Assembly: GCF_020907985.1 (NCBI RefSeq)
Contig: NZ_JAJJPA010000062.1
Location: forward strand, 1-38,948
Source of the DNA: Kitasatospora humi
Lineage (GTDB): Bacteria > Actinomycetota > Actinomycetes > Streptomycetales > Streptomycetaceae
DNA: 38,948 bases
Direction of reading: 5' to 3'
Shown: positions 1-8,695 of the stretch, piece after piece
How positions within the stretch are numbered: position 1 is the first letter of the stretch
Layout of the letters: each line of letters opens with the position of its first letter
Notes under the pieces: generated by a model
Told to the model about the DNA's origin: nothing
The model's input: only the letters and a program-made list of their open reading frames with translations
Database searches by the model: none
Position numbers and translations under genes: made by a program

Positions 1-42
1 CCCCCGCGCTACCCGGCCGGAACAGCACCGCCCCGGTGTCCG

Positions 43-77
43 CGGGCCCGTGGCGTGGTCGCCCCGCCACGGGCCCG
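43..77 (-). terminator. Hairpin terminator after the glutamate-synthase-like gene
   Basis: Perfect 13-bp inverted repeat, CGGGCCCGTGGCG at 43-55 and its complement at 65-77, with a 9-base loop. It begins 21 bases beyond the stop of the minus-strand gene ending at 99. There is no clear T-tract, which is common for actinobacterial terminators. Confidence 0.7.
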
Positions 78-98
78 GTGCCCGTCGCCGTCGGAGCG

Positions 99-1625
99 TC
101 AGACGGTCGGCTCGGCGGTGAGCAGCGCGGTGATCTCACCGGCGAGGCGCGGGCCGAGCTCGCCCCAGCCCTCCTTGTAGCCGTAGACGCCGGCCAGGGT
201 GCGGGCCTCGTAGTCGCCGTTCATGATCTCGATGTCGTCGGCCGTGATGAGGGCCGGGTGGGCGACGCCGAGGGCCCCAGAGACCTTGATCAACTCCCTG
301 CGCAGGGTGCGCAGGTAGACGGCGGCGCGGGTGGCCTTCGAAGTCGGGTCGAGGCCGCGGGCCAGCCAGGGGTTCTGGGTGGCGATGCCGGTGGGGCACT
401 TGTCGGTGTGGCACTTCTGCGACTGGATGCAGCCGATCGACAGCATCGCCTCACGGGCCACGTTGATCATGTCGGCACCCAGGGCGAACGCGACCGCGGC
501 GTTCTCGGGCAGGCCGAGCTTGCCGGAGCCGATGAAGGTCAGGTCGTCGGTCAGGCCCAGCTCGGCGAAGGTCCCGTAGACCCGGGAGAAGCCCATCCGG
601 AACGGCAGCGCCACCGAGTCGGCGAAGATCCGCGGCGCCGCTCCGGTCCCGCCCTCACCGCCGTCGACGGTCACGAAGTCGACACCGCGGTCACCGCGTG
701 CCATCAGCGCGGCCAGCTCCTGCCAGAAGCCCATTTCACCCACCGCGCTCTTGATCCCGACCGGCAGACCGGTCTCGGCCGCCAGCAGCTCGACGAAGTC
801 GAGCATCGAGTCGACGTCGCCGAACGCGGTGTGCCGGGAGGGAGAGGCGCAGTCCTTGCCGACCGGGATGCCGCGGATTTCGGCGATCTCCGGGGTCACC
901 TTGGCCCCCGGCAGCATTCCGCCGAGCCCTGGCTTGGCACCTTGGGAGAGCTTGATCTCTATCGCCTTCACCGGCGCGCCGGCGACCACCTCCTTGAGCT
1001 TGTCGAGGTTGAAGCTGCCGTCCTCGTTGCGGCAGCCGAAGTAGGCGGTACCGATCTGCAGGATGATGTCACCGCCGTTGCGGTGGTACGGCGAGAGGCC
1101 GCCCTCGCCGGTGTTGTGCATCGCGCCGGCCAGCGCCGCCCCCTTGTTGAGCGCCGTGATGGCCGCGCCGGAGAGCGAGCCGAAGCTCATCGCCGAGATG
1201 TTCACCACGCTCGCCGGCCGGAACGCCTTGGCGCGCCCGCGCGGCCCGCCCAGCACCTTGGCCGAGGGGAGCGGGGCCTGCGGGTCGTGCGCATCGGGCA
1301 GCGCGCCGGCGAACGTGCGCTGCTTCAGGTACGCGTGCCCCTGCACGTGTTCGACGTCGACTTCGGTTCCGAACCCGAAGTAGTTGTTCTCCTCCTTCGC
1401 CGACGCGTAGATCCAGGTGCGCTGGTCACGGCTGAAAGGGCGCTCCTCCTCGTTGGACGCCACGATGTACTGCCGCAGCTCCGGCCCGATCTGCTCCAGC
1501 AGGTACCGGGCGTGTCCGATCACCGGGAAGTTCCGGAGCAGTGCGTGCCGCTTCTGGATGAGGTCGCGGGCGGCCACCACGGCCACTGCTGTCGCGGCGA
1601 CGGCGCCGATTCTCCGGGCGTGCAT
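99..1625 (-). CDS. FMN-binding glutamate synthase family protein
   Basis: Stand-alone homologue (508 aa) of the FMN/Fe-S synthase domain of glutamate synthase large subunits. Visible landmarks are the FMN-barrel segments MSFGSLSG, IEIKLSQGAKPGLGG and VTVDGGEGGTG, and the C-terminal cysteine cluster CIQSQKCHTDKCPTGIATQ, which matches the Fe-S cluster region of GltB. The glutaminase domain and the GXGXG C-terminal domain of full GltB are absent, so it should not be called a glutamate synthase; its substrate is unknown. The N-terminus has a short hydrophobic stretch (about residues 7-19) that may be a membrane anchor. The ATG at 1625 is preceded by GAGGAGGAAC at good spacing; an in-frame ATG at 1709 lacks this support. 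It is divergent from a LysR gene, and the shared spacer holds an inverted repeat, so LysR control is likely. Confidence 0.88.
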   Translation of the reverse strand: MHARRIGAVAATAVAVVAARDLIQKRHALLRNFPVIGHARYLLEQIGPELRQYIVASNEEERPFSRDQRTWIYASAKEENNYFGFGTEVDVEHVQGHAYLKQRTFAGALPDAHDPQAPLPSAKVLGGPRGRAKAFRPASVVNISAMSFGSLSGAAITALNKGAALAGAMHNTGEGGLSPYHRNGGDIILQIGTAYFGCRNEDGSFNLDKLKEVVAGAPVKAIEIKLSQGAKPGLGGMLPGAKVTPEIAEIRGIPVGKDCASPSRHTAFGDVDSMLDFVELLAAETGLPVGIKSAVGEMGFWQELAALMARGDRGVDFVTVDGGEGGTGAAPRIFADSVALPFRMGFSRVYGTFAELGLTDDLTFIGSGKLGLPENAAVAFALGADMINVAREAMLSIGCIQSQKCHTDKCPTGIATQNPWLARGLDPTSKATRAAVYLRTLRRELIKVSGALGVAHPALITADDIEIMNGDYEARTLAGVYGYKEGWGELGPRLAGEITALLTAEPTV

Positions 1626-1749
1626 GAACGTTCCTCCTCGATGCACGAGTCCACCGTCGTGCGGTGGACTCGTGGGGCCGTGACGGGCGTGGCGTTGGGC
1701 GACGAGCACGGCCGGTCAGGCGTCAGCGTCCCCCGAAGAAAGCGGAACG

Positions 1750-1794
1750 ATAGTAGGCGGCCACGCGGTTCGACCGGTGGCCAGGGTGCCGGTC
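1750..1794 (-). promoter_or_regulatory. Candidate LysR-controlled promoter of the glutamate-synthase-like gene
   Basis: On the minus strand TACTAT (1755-1750) is a good -10 hexamer. Behind it lies the inverted repeat GACCGG-N11-CCGGTC (1772-1794), which would sit at about -30 to -50 relative to a start near 1743, where LysR-type activators often bind. No -35 match is evident, as expected for an activated promoter. The leader would be about 118 bases. This is inferred from position and symmetry only. Confidence 0.4.
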
Positions 1795-1840
1795 CGGTCT
1801 CACACCCCCTCGACCCCTATGGAGATGGGCCCGAACTCCC

Positions 1841-1846
1841 TATCAT
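1841..1846 (+). promoter_or_regulatory. Candidate -10 box giving a leaderless LysR mRNA
   Basis: TATCAT lies exactly 6 bases before the ATG at 1853, so transcription would start at or next to the start codon. No Shine-Dalgarno sequence precedes the ATG, which fits a leaderless message, common in actinobacteria. The -35 region is weak. Confidence 0.45.
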
Positions 1847-1852
1847 CTCGCC

Positions 1853-2860
1853 ATGGAGCTCGAACTCCGGCACCTCCGGATCATCTGCAGCATCGCGGAC
1901 AGCGGCAGTTTGACGCGGGCCGCCGCCTCCTTGCGGCTGACCCAGCCCGGCCTCAGCGCCCAGTTGACCCGGATCGAGCGGGTGCTCGGCGGCGAGCTGT
2001 TCAGCCGCGCGCAGTCGGGTGTCGTCCCGACCGCGTTCGGGGAGGTGGTCCTCAGCCGGGCGCGGGCGGTGCTGCCGACCGTCGACGAACTGCTGGAGGT
2101 CTCCGCTCTCGCTGCGCAGAAGGGCTGTTCGCCGCACCGGTTCCGGCTCGGCTCCGTCAACGCCCCCCTGCTCGGCGGCTTGATCACGGCGATCAGGTCG
2201 CACCATCCGGCGGCCGAGATCAGTTCGCGGGGTCAGGGCTGCCCCGTCCCGCTCGTCGACGACATCGCCGGCGGCCGTCTCGAAGCGGCCGTGGTGGGCG
2301 ACAGCCCCGGCTACGAGCTCGCGCTCCCGCCAGGAGTCACCGTCGAGCCGATCGCCACCGAACCGCTCTTCGTCGCCCTGCCGGCCGTCCATCCGCTGGC
2401 GGAGCTGGAGGAGGTCGCGCTGGCGGACCTCGAGGGCGAGGACTGGGCCGCTCCCCGTCCGGACAACGACCGGATCCGTGAGTACTGGTCAAGGACCCTG
2501 CTGCTGCTGGGACACCGGATGCGCGTCGTCCACGAGGCGGAAGGCCGGCTCCTCCTGGACGTCGTGCGCAACGGCCACGCGGTGAGCTTCTGCCAGGCCA
2601 CGTTCGAGGAGCTGCCGGGCATCGCCGTGCGGCCGATCGCCGGGAACCCGCTCTGGTACCGGCACCTGCTCGCCTGGCACGAGGAGGGGCCGCTGGAACC
2701 GCTGGGCCCCTCGCTCGTGCAGCACGTCAGCGAGGCGTACCGGGCGGCGTGCGCCCGCAGCGCGGTCTACCAGGGCTGGCTCGAAAGGCACGAGGGCGCT
2801 GGACCGCCGCAGCTCGCCGCAGCCGGTTTGTTGAGCGGGAGTGCGCCGGGACCAGGGTGA
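1853..2860 (+). CDS. LysR-family transcriptional regulator
   Basis: 335-aa LysR-type regulator. Residues 1-60 form the winged helix-turn-helix, with the family pattern of a first helix reading LRHLRIICSIADSGSLTRAA and recognition-helix region LRLTQPGLSAQLTRIERVLG. The remainder (about 90-300) is the periplasmic-binding-like effector domain, with typical strands such as FRLGSV and the segment VEPIATEPLFVALPAVHPLA. It is divergent from the FMN glutamate-synthase-like gene, the classical arrangement for a LysR protein and its target. The effector cannot be read from sequence. The last ~30 residues are Ala/Gly/Pro-rich and probably disordered. It converges on a metalloprotease gene 20 bases downstream. 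Confidence 0.92.
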   Translation: MELELRHLRIICSIADSGSLTRAAASLRLTQPGLSAQLTRIERVLGGELFSRAQSGVVPTAFGEVVLSRARAVLPTVDELLEVSALAAQKGCSPHRFRLGSVNAPLLGGLITAIRSHHPAAEISSRGQGCPVPLVDDIAGGRLEAAVVGDSPGYELALPPGVTVEPIATEPLFVALPAVHPLAELEEVALADLEGEDWAAPRPDNDRIREYWSRTLLLLGHRMRVVHEAEGRLLLDVVRNGHAVSFCQATFEELPGIAVRPIAGNPLWYRHLLAWHEEGPLEPLGPSLVQHVSEAYRAACARSAVYQGWLERHEGAGPPQLAAAGLLSGSAPGPG

Positions 2861-2880
2861 CGTGACGGGGCCTCACATGG

Positions 2881-4098
2881 TCACCACTTGTAGGTCCAGA
2901 CGGTGTCGGTGGACGCGTCGGAGGCGCTCACGTAGATCCGGACCTGGGCGGAGTCGTCCTGGAACCACTGGCCGGGTTGCCAGGTCTGCATGTCCAGTGC
3001 GGTGCAACTCCCGGTGGGCGCCGCGGCATCGGGGTTGGTGACCAGCTGGATCGGCCCGTTGCCGGTGGTGGCGGAGGTGTCGACCTTGTAGATGACGACC
3101 CCGGTGGCGCAGGCGTTGGAGTCGTTGTAGGCGGCCTTGCGGGACTCGGCGACATAGGCGGTGGTGGCGCTGGTCCTGATCACCGCCAGCCGGTAGCCGG
3201 TTCCGCCGTACTCCAGGCCGGTCAGGGTGGTGGTGTACGTGTTCGCCGTGTCCAGACAGGACACCTGGCTGTCGGTGATCCAACCGAACTTCCAGGCCTC
3301 CCAGCCGAAGTACAGCGGGGCCGGGCCGGAGATGTCGCCCATGACGTCCCAGCCACCGACGTACCGGTTCAGGTCACCGCTGAAGGCGTACAGGTCGGGC
3401 AGGCCGAAGGTGTGGCTGGTCTCGTGGTCGGCGACCTTGTAGCCCCAGGTCCACATGTCCTGGCCGAAGGTCACCGCCCAGTGGATCAGCACCCAGCTGC
3501 CGGTCCGCGGGTTCCACACCCAGGTCGGAGCGGCCGGATCCTGGATGAAGGTCGGGGAGTGGCCGATCGCGGTCGCCGTGGCGGTCGGCACGACGTAGAA
3601 CATGTCGTACTGGGAGAGGTCGACGCCGGCGTTGGCCGCGGCGGTGAGGGCGTCCTCCACGTAGACCTGGTGCGTGGTCCAGGAGAAGCCGCGCTCCCAG
3701 GCGTAGTCGGTGGAGGCCTTCGGCATGCGGACCCAGTTGGCGTACGGGACCTGGATGTCCAGCGCGGTCCGGCCGTAGGAGGCGTTCCGCATCCAGTCCT
3801 CGGCGCCCTTGAGCGTGTCGTAGTACGACGTGAGGGGCAGCGCGGTGCCGGCGGCGTCGGGGAAGTCCACGTAGATCAGGCCGATGTGCTTGGTGCCGAG
3901 CGGGTCCTGGAACCGCGTGTGGTCGGTCTGCTGGCCCTCGTCGGTGTACCCGGTCGTGCCCTGCAGGGCACACGCGGAGGCACTTGTGTCGTACGCGTGG
4001 GCGGCACCGGCCGGGGCGACGAGCAGGGCGAGCACGGCGGACAGGACGAGGACGAGCGCCGCCGGCAGCGGGCGCCGGGATCTGACCGAGGGGTCCAT
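2881..4098 (-). CDS. Secreted M6-like zinc metalloprotease
   Basis: 405-aa protein with a Sec-type signal peptide (basic start, hydrophobic core, likely cut after AHA near residue 35). The catalytic motif HETSHTFGLPDLY (residues 225-237) has the HExxH zinc ligands and Glu base, followed by GxxD for the third ligand, as in M6 (immune-inhibitor-A-like) and related peptidases. Nearby segments ADHETSH, YVGGWDVMGDISG and the C-terminal beta region are shared with the paralogue at 4351-5529, so the two arose by duplication. The ATG at 4098 is chosen because GGAGGCAATC precedes it and the signal peptide then begins properly; an upstream ATG at 4230 would spoil the signal. It lies downstream of the peptide importer operon in the same direction, with a 252-base spacer carrying a motif also found before the importer. 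Likely role: degrade extracellular protein to feed the importer. Confidence 0.85.
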   Translation of the reverse strand: MDPSVRSRRPLPAALVLVLSAVLALLVAPAGAAHAYDTSASACALQGTTGYTDEGQQTDHTRFQDPLGTKHIGLIYVDFPDAAGTALPLTSYYDTLKGAEDWMRNASYGRTALDIQVPYANWVRMPKASTDYAWERGFSWTTHQVYVEDALTAAANAGVDLSQYDMFYVVPTATATAIGHSPTFIQDPAAPTWVWNPRTGSWVLIHWAVTFGQDMWTWGYKVADHETSHTFGLPDLYAFSGDLNRYVGGWDVMGDISGPAPLYFGWEAWKFGWITDSQVSCLDTANTYTTTLTGLEYGGTGYRLAVIRTSATTAYVAESRKAAYNDSNACATGVVIYKVDTSATTGNGPIQLVTNPDAAAPTGSCTALDMQTWQPGQWFQDDSAQVRIYVSASDASTDTVWTYKW

Positions 4099-4270
4099 GA
4101 TTGCCTCCGAAGGGATCGGTCCGGGTTGCGAGTCCGGCCGGCCGCGCCCTCGGGCGGCCGGCCGGTTCTCCTCGGCGGTTCCCGCGTGCGGTCGCCAACT
4201 GCCGCCGTGCGAGAAGCGCGTGCAGAACATTGTCCGCAGCGGTCTGCGGCTCGGACAGCTCCCAGCGCGC

Positions 4271-4287
4271 CATCACCTGGTGTTATG
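4271..4287 (-). promoter_or_regulatory. Shared near-palindromic motif, copy 1
   Basis: CATCACCTGGTGTTATG on the plus strand, 173 bases before the start of the M6-like protease gene. A second copy (12324-12340) precedes the peptide importer operon with 15 of 17 identical bases, and the match extends to 26 of 32 bases over 4261-4292. The core CACC-A-GGTG is palindromic. It may be an operator for a common regulator or part of a special promoter (read on the minus strand it starts CATAACACC). Confidence 0.6.
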
Positions 4288-4350
4288 GAAGCGCGGACTC
4301 CTCCTCGCCCCGCAGCTGAACGAGGCGAGCTGAAGGGCGGTCAGGCCGGG

Positions 4351-5529
4351 CTAATGCTTGGTGATCCTGATGGTGTCCGAGAGCGGTCCCCGGCCCAGCA
4401 CGTCGATGTCGACCCCCGTGCCGGGGTCGGTGAAGGACTGGCCGGGCTGGTAGGCGGCCATGTCGAGGGCGGTGCAGCCGGTCGGCGCGGTGGCGCCCGG
4501 GTTGCCGTTGACCACGTGGACCGGTCCGTAGCCGGTCGGGGTGGAGGTGTCGACCCGGTAGACGAGCACACCGGTGGAGCAGGCCTTGCCGTCCGCGCCG
4601 ACGGCCCGGCGGGACTCGGCGACGTAGGCCGTCGTCCCGCTGGTCCTGACCACGGCGATCTTGGTGCCGCCAGGGCGTTCGACGGCCTTCAACCGGACGG
4701 TACGGCTGCCGGGGGAGGGCAGGCAGGCGACCTGGTCGTCGTCGATCCAGCCGAACTTCCAGCGCTCCCAGCCGGTGTGCTGCGGTGCGGGGCCGGCGAT
4801 GTCGCCCATCAGGTCCCAGCCGCCGACGTAGGGGTGCACGTCGGTGCCGGTGAACGCGTACAGGTCGGGCAGGCCGAACGTGTGGGAGGTCTCGTGGTCG
4901 GCGACCTTGTAGCCCCAGTGGTACATGTCCTGGCCGAAGGTGACCGCCCACTTGATCCGCGTGCCGTTGACGGTGATGCCGGCGGTGGTCGGATCGTAGA
5001 GGTAGGTGGGGGAGAAGCTGATCGCGGAGGCGGACTTGGTGGGGACGATGTAGAGCATGTCGTACTTCGAGAAGTCCGTGTACGGCGCGGCGGCCTGGAC
5101 GGCCTGCTTCACGTACAGCTCCTGCTGGTCGAAGGTGATGCCGCGCTGGAACCCGTACGAGGCGGAGCTCTGCGGCATGGTGATCCAGCGCTTCAGCGGA
5201 TCGATCTCCAGGCGGAGCTTGCCGTAGGAGTCCTGCCTCATCCAGTCCTGCGCGGGGGCGAGTTCGCGGTAGTAGTCGTCGAGCGAGCCGGTGGCCGGTG
5301 CGTCCGGGAAGTCGACGAACAGCATCAGCACGTGCTTGGTGCCGAGCGGCTGCTGGAACTGCGTGTGGTCGGTGTTGTGGCCTTCGTCGGTCCAGCCGGT
5401 CGTCCCCGGCAGGGCGCAGTCGGAGGCCGGCGCGGCGGTGGCGGGCCGGGCGGCGTCCGCCAGGGCCGGGGTGGCGGCGACCAGCGGGAGGGCCGCGGCC
5501 AGGGCGGCGGCGAGGGGCCTGAGTCTCAT
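4351..5529 (-). CDS. Secreted M6-like zinc metalloprotease (paralogue)
   Basis: 392-aa secreted peptidase with signal peptide MRLRPLAAALAAALPLVAAT and likely cleavage after ALA near residue 24. HETSHTFGLPDLYAF at 212-226 supplies the zinc ligands and catalytic Glu. It is collinear with the 405-aa neighbour over nearly its full length (for example PLGTKH, WAVTFGQDM, GYKVADHETSHTFGLPDLYAF in short matching blocks). The ATG at 5529 has AAGGAACG upstream. It starts 45 bases after the stop of the iminopeptidase-like gene, so it is probably the last or near-last gene of the importer transcript. That placement supports a role in generating peptides for import, although its substrate and calcium dependence are unknown. 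Confidence 0.86.
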   Translation of the reverse strand: MRLRPLAAALAAALPLVAATPALADAARPATAAPASDCALPGTTGWTDEGHNTDHTQFQQPLGTKHVLMLFVDFPDAPATGSLDDYYRELAPAQDWMRQDSYGKLRLEIDPLKRWITMPQSSASYGFQRGITFDQQELYVKQAVQAAAPYTDFSKYDMLYIVPTKSASAISFSPTYLYDPTTAGITVNGTRIKWAVTFGQDMYHWGYKVADHETSHTFGLPDLYAFTGTDVHPYVGGWDLMGDIAGPAPQHTGWERWKFGWIDDDQVACLPSPGSRTVRLKAVERPGGTKIAVVRTSGTTAYVAESRRAVGADGKACSTGVLVYRVDTSTPTGYGPVHVVNGNPGATAPTGCTALDMAAYQPGQSFTDPGTGVDIDVLGRGPLSDTIRITKH

Positions 5530-5574
5530 CTTCTTCGTTCCTTTTCCCTACGGCAGGGGGCGGTTGGCGGGGGA

Positions 5575-6858
5575 TCAGGTGCGGTCGGCGGCGAGGTCCA
5601 TCAGGCGGGCGAGGACGCGGTCGCCCGAGGCGGTGACCCCGTCGTGCTCCCACTCGTTGGTGACCCAGGCGCGCAGGGAACCGACCGCGCGGGCGGTGCG
5701 CAGCGACAGGCTCGCGTCGACGTACATGTCGTCGTGGTAGACGGCCGCGGCGACCGGGACCTGGTTGGCGGCCAGCCGGGCCGGGTCGTACAGCGCCGGC
5801 CAGTCGGTGCGTTCGGCGAGCAGGTGGACGGCCCCGGCGAACGGCCGCAACCCGGTGATCTCCTCGAACATCCAGGGGTAGAACATCTCGCCGGTGAACA
5901 GCAGGGGGTCGGCGTCCTCGGCGAACCCGGGGTGCTCGGCGAGTGCCCGGGCGGCGGCCCAGCCGGTTGCGGCTCCCGGGCGGCCGTAGATCGACTCCTG
6001 GAGGGCGGCGAACAGCGGGTTGTCCGTGAAGCCGGTCAGGTTCGCCACCTGCTGCAGGAAGGTGGTCGAGAGCTCCCCGTCCGGGTCGAGGGCCTCGTCG
6101 AAGAGCCAGTGCAGGCGTTCGAAGCCGTCGCCCATCCCCAGCGCCAGTCCCAGGGTCCGCAGCCGTCGGGCCGTCAGCCGGTCGCCGTCGGGGAGGTGGA
6201 CGGCCTGCCGCTCCAGCAGGTCGGCGATCCTGCGGACCAGCCGGCGATCCTCTGGGTAGCGGGCGTAGTAGGCGCCCACCTTGTCCCGCACCCGGGGGTA
6301 GGTGGCGGCGTAGACGTCTTCGGCGGCGGCGTCGAGGCCGGGCAGGCCGCCGGCGACGTAACAGGCGCGCAGGCCTTCGGGGGCGAAGGAGAGGTAGCTG
6401 AGGGTGACGAAGCCGCCGTAGCTCTGCCCGAGGGTCTCCCATGGCTCGTCCCCGCACAGTTGACGGCGGATCAGCTCCGCGTCGGCGACGATCGAGTCGG
6501 CGCGGAAACGCGCGAGGCGGTCGGCCAGCGCACCGGCCGAGGGGGACCGGGCGGCGGATCTCGCGGTGAGCGGCGTTGAGCGGCCGGTGCCGCGCTGGTC
6601 CAACAGCAGCACCCGGTGGGTCTTGAGCGCGCGGCCGAGCCAGCCGGCCGAGGCGTTCAGCGGGCGCGGGGACTTCCCGCCCGGACCGCCCTGGAGGTAG
6701 AGCAGCCAGGGCAGCCGTTCGTCGGCCCGCACCGGGTCGACGACCTCCCGGGCGAACACCTCGATGGTTCCCCGCCCGGGTTCGGTGTGGTCGAGCGGCA
6801 CGTCGAAGGCGTGGTCGGTGACGGCGAGACCGGGCAGCCGGTACTGGGCGCGGATCAC
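5575..6858 (-). CDS. Proline iminopeptidase-like alpha/beta hydrolase (S33)
   Basis: 427-aa cytoplasmic serine hydrolase of the prolyl aminopeptidase type. The oxyanion segment LQGGPGGKSPR (about 55-65), DQRGTGRS (87-94) and nucleophile elbow GQSYGG with Ser146 are exactly the S33 family pattern; the cap region follows (about 170-330). A C-terminal His, probably in EWEHDGV, would complete the triad. Such enzymes release N-terminal proline from peptides. Its ATG overlaps the stop of the upstream ABC ATPase gene by 4 bases (6855-6858), so it is translationally coupled to the importer; the likely task is trimming imported peptides. There is no signal peptide, consistent with work in the cytosol. 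Confidence 0.88.
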   Translation of the reverse strand: MIRAQYRLPGLAVTDHAFDVPLDHTEPGRGTIEVFAREVVDPVRADERLPWLLYLQGGPGGKSPRPLNASAGWLGRALKTHRVLLLDQRGTGRSTPLTARSAARSPSAGALADRLARFRADSIVADAELIRRQLCGDEPWETLGQSYGGFVTLSYLSFAPEGLRACYVAGGLPGLDAAAEDVYAATYPRVRDKVGAYYARYPEDRRLVRRIADLLERQAVHLPDGDRLTARRLRTLGLALGMGDGFERLHWLFDEALDPDGELSTTFLQQVANLTGFTDNPLFAALQESIYGRPGAATGWAAARALAEHPGFAEDADPLLFTGEMFYPWMFEEITGLRPFAGAVHLLAERTDWPALYDPARLAANQVPVAAAVYHDDMYVDASLSLRTARAVGSLRAWVTNEWEHDGVTASGDRVLARLMDLAADRT

Positions 6859-7862
6859 GGCGTCCTTTCGGGGTAGTGGCAGGCGACTTGCCGGCCGGGG
6901 GCGATCGTCCGCAGCCGCGGGCGCTCGGCGGCGCAGAGTTCGTCGGGCTTGGGGCAGCGGGTGCGGAACCGGCAGCCTCCGGGCGGGTCGAGGGGGCTGG
7001 GCAGGTCGCCGTGGAGCACGATCCTCTCCCGGGAAGCCTCCAAGTCCGGGTCCGGCAGCGGCACGGCGGACAGCAGGGCACGGGTGTACGGGTGCGCGGG
7101 GTGGGCGAACAGGGCGTCCCGGTCGGCGGTCTCGACGATCGAGCCGAGGTACATCACGGCGATCCGGGTGCTGATATGGCGGACGGCGCCGAGATCGTGG
7201 GCGATGAACAGGTAGCTCAGGCCGTACTGCTCCTGCAAGTCCCTCAGCAGGTTGAGGATCTGCGCCTGGACCGACACGTCGAGTGCCGAGACCGGCTCGT
7301 CACACACCACCAGCTTCGGGTTCAGGGCCAACGCCCGCGCGATGCCGATGCGTTGGGCCTGTCCGCCGGAGAACTCGTGGGGGTGGCGGTCGGCGTGCTC
7401 CGGCCGTAGACCGACCCGGGCCAGCAACTCCTCGGCCGGCTGGTCGGGCTCCAACCCCTGGTAGCGGTAGGGGCCGGCGAGGATCTGCCGCACGGTGTGC
7501 CGGGGGTTGAGCGAGGAGAAGGGGTCCTGGAAGACCATCTGCAGGTCACGCCTGACCGGGCGCAGGGCCGTCTCGTCCAGCCCGGCGAGATCGCGCCCGG
7601 CGAAGTGGATGCTGCCCGAAGTGGGCCGCTCCAGGCGGGTGAGCAACTTGGCGACGGTCGACTTCCCGCAGCCGGATTCGCCGACCAGGCCGAGGGTTTC
7701 GCCGGGCCCGACGTCCAGCGAGACCCCGTCGACGGCCGTGATGTGCCCGGCCTGCCGTCGGGTCAGGGCGTGGCGCACCGGGAAGCGCTTGACCAGGTTC
7801 CGCGCCTCGAGCAGCACCGCGCCACCGCCTCCGTCAGCTGCTCGACCGTCCGCCTCGCTCAC
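6855..7862 (-). CDS. Oligopeptide ABC transporter ATP-binding protein (OppF type)
   Basis: 335-aa ATPase that powers peptide import with the neighbouring OppD-type subunit. Walker A GESGCGKS, Q-loop VFQDPFSSLNP, signature FSGGQAQRIGIARAL and Walker B LVVCDEP are intact, followed by the oligopeptide/dipeptide C-terminal region (HPYTRALLSAVP) and a cysteine-bearing tail (CRFRTRCP, then CHYPE). The GTG at 7862 is chosen because AGGAGG lies 6 bases upstream. An in-frame ATG at 7886 would instead overlap the previous stop (ATGA), like the other joints of this operon, and cannot be excluded; it adds 8 residues. Confidence 0.92.
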   Translation of the reverse strand: MSEADGRAADGGGGAVLLEARNLVKRFPVRHALTRRQAGHITAVDGVSLDVGPGETLGLVGESGCGKSTVAKLLTRLERPTSGSIHFAGRDLAGLDETALRPVRRDLQMVFQDPFSSLNPRHTVRQILAGPYRYQGLEPDQPAEELLARVGLRPEHADRHPHEFSGGQAQRIGIARALALNPKLVVCDEPVSALDVSVQAQILNLLRDLQEQYGLSYLFIAHDLGAVRHISTRIAVMYLGSIVETADRDALFAHPAHPYTRALLSAVPLPDPDLEASRERIVLHGDLPSPLDPPGGCRFRTRCPKPDELCAAERPRLRTIAPGRQVACHYPERTP

Positions 7863-7882
7863 CGGTTGCCTCCTGAAGGCTC

Positions 7883-8695
7883 TCATGTGGTCGCCCCCAG
7901 CGTGGGCAGTCGGTCCGGCAGGGGGCCGTCGATGCGCGGAACGCAGGCCAGCAGGCCGCGGGTGTACGGCTGTTGCGGCCGGTGGAACACGTCCCGCACC
8001 GGACCGCGCTCGACCGCTCGACCCTGGTGCATCACCACGACGTGGTCGGCCAGGCCGGCGACCACGCCCATGTCGTGGGTGATCAGCATGATGGCCGTGC
8101 CGGACTCCTTCCGCAGCTCGCGCAGCAGTTGGAGGATCTGCGCCTGGACGGTGACGTCCAGCGCGGTGGTCGGCTCGTCGGCGATCAGCAGGTCGGGTTC
8201 CAGACACAGCGCCATCGCGATCATCACCCGCTGCCGCATCCCGCCGGAGAACTCGTGCGGATAGCAGCGGGCACGCCGTTCCGGTTCCGGGATGCCGACC
8301 CGGTCCAGCATGTGCACCGCGACCCGGTGCGCCTGTCTGCGGCCGGTGCGGTGGTGCGCCCGGTACGCCTCGGCGATCTGGAACGCGACCGAGTAGTACG
8401 GGTTGAGACAGGACAACGGGTCCTGGAAGACCATCGCGATCCGGTCGCCGCGCAGTCGGCGCAGCGAGCGCTGGTCGAGTGCGGTCAACTCCCGTCCGGC
8501 GAAGCGGATCTCGCCGCTGACCCGGGCGTCGCGGAGCAGGCCGAGGACGGCGAGGCTGGTGACCGACTTGCCGCTGCCGGACTCACCGACCACGCCGAGC
8601 ACCCGGCCGGCGTCCAGGTCGAGGTCGAGCCCGTCCACGGCGCGGACGCCGGAGCGGAACTCCACGTTCAGGTCACGTACCGTCAGCAGGCTCAT
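7883..8695 (-). CDS. Oligopeptide ABC transporter ATP-binding protein (OppD type)
   Basis: 270-aa ATPase with Walker A GESGSGKS, Q-loop VFQDPLSCLNP, signature FSGGMRQRVMIAMAL and Walker B LLIADEP, then a shortened oligopeptide C-terminal extension (QPYTRGLLACVPRIDG). It ends soon after and lacks the cysteine tail seen in the OppF-type partner. The ATG at 8695 overlaps the stop of the permease gene (8692-8695). The pair of distinct ATPases is standard for Opp/Dpp importers. Confidence 0.92.
   Translation of the reverse strand: MSLLTVRDLNVEFRSGVRAVDGLDLDLDAGRVLGVVGESGSGKSVTSLAVLGLLRDARVSGEIRFAGRELTALDQRSLRRLRGDRIAMVFQDPLSCLNPYYSVAFQIAEAYRAHHRTGRRQAHRVAVHMLDRVGIPEPERRARCYPHEFSGGMRQRVMIAMALCLEPDLLIADEPTTALDVTVQAQILQLLRELRKESGTAIMLITHDMGVVAGLADHVVVMHQGRAVERGPVRDVFHRPQQPYTRGLLACVPRIDGPLPDRLPTLGATT

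Noticed and set aside
2977..6579. A 1200-codon plus-strand open frame opposite the two proteases and the iminopeptidase
   Set aside because: It lies antisense to three well-supported genes; its Gly/Val/Arg-rich product has no domain and results from third-position GC bias.
4283..7081. A 932-codon minus-strand open frame across the protease and iminopeptidase genes
   Set aside because: Shadow frame of the real genes; Arg/Pro/Ala-rich without any motif or start site.
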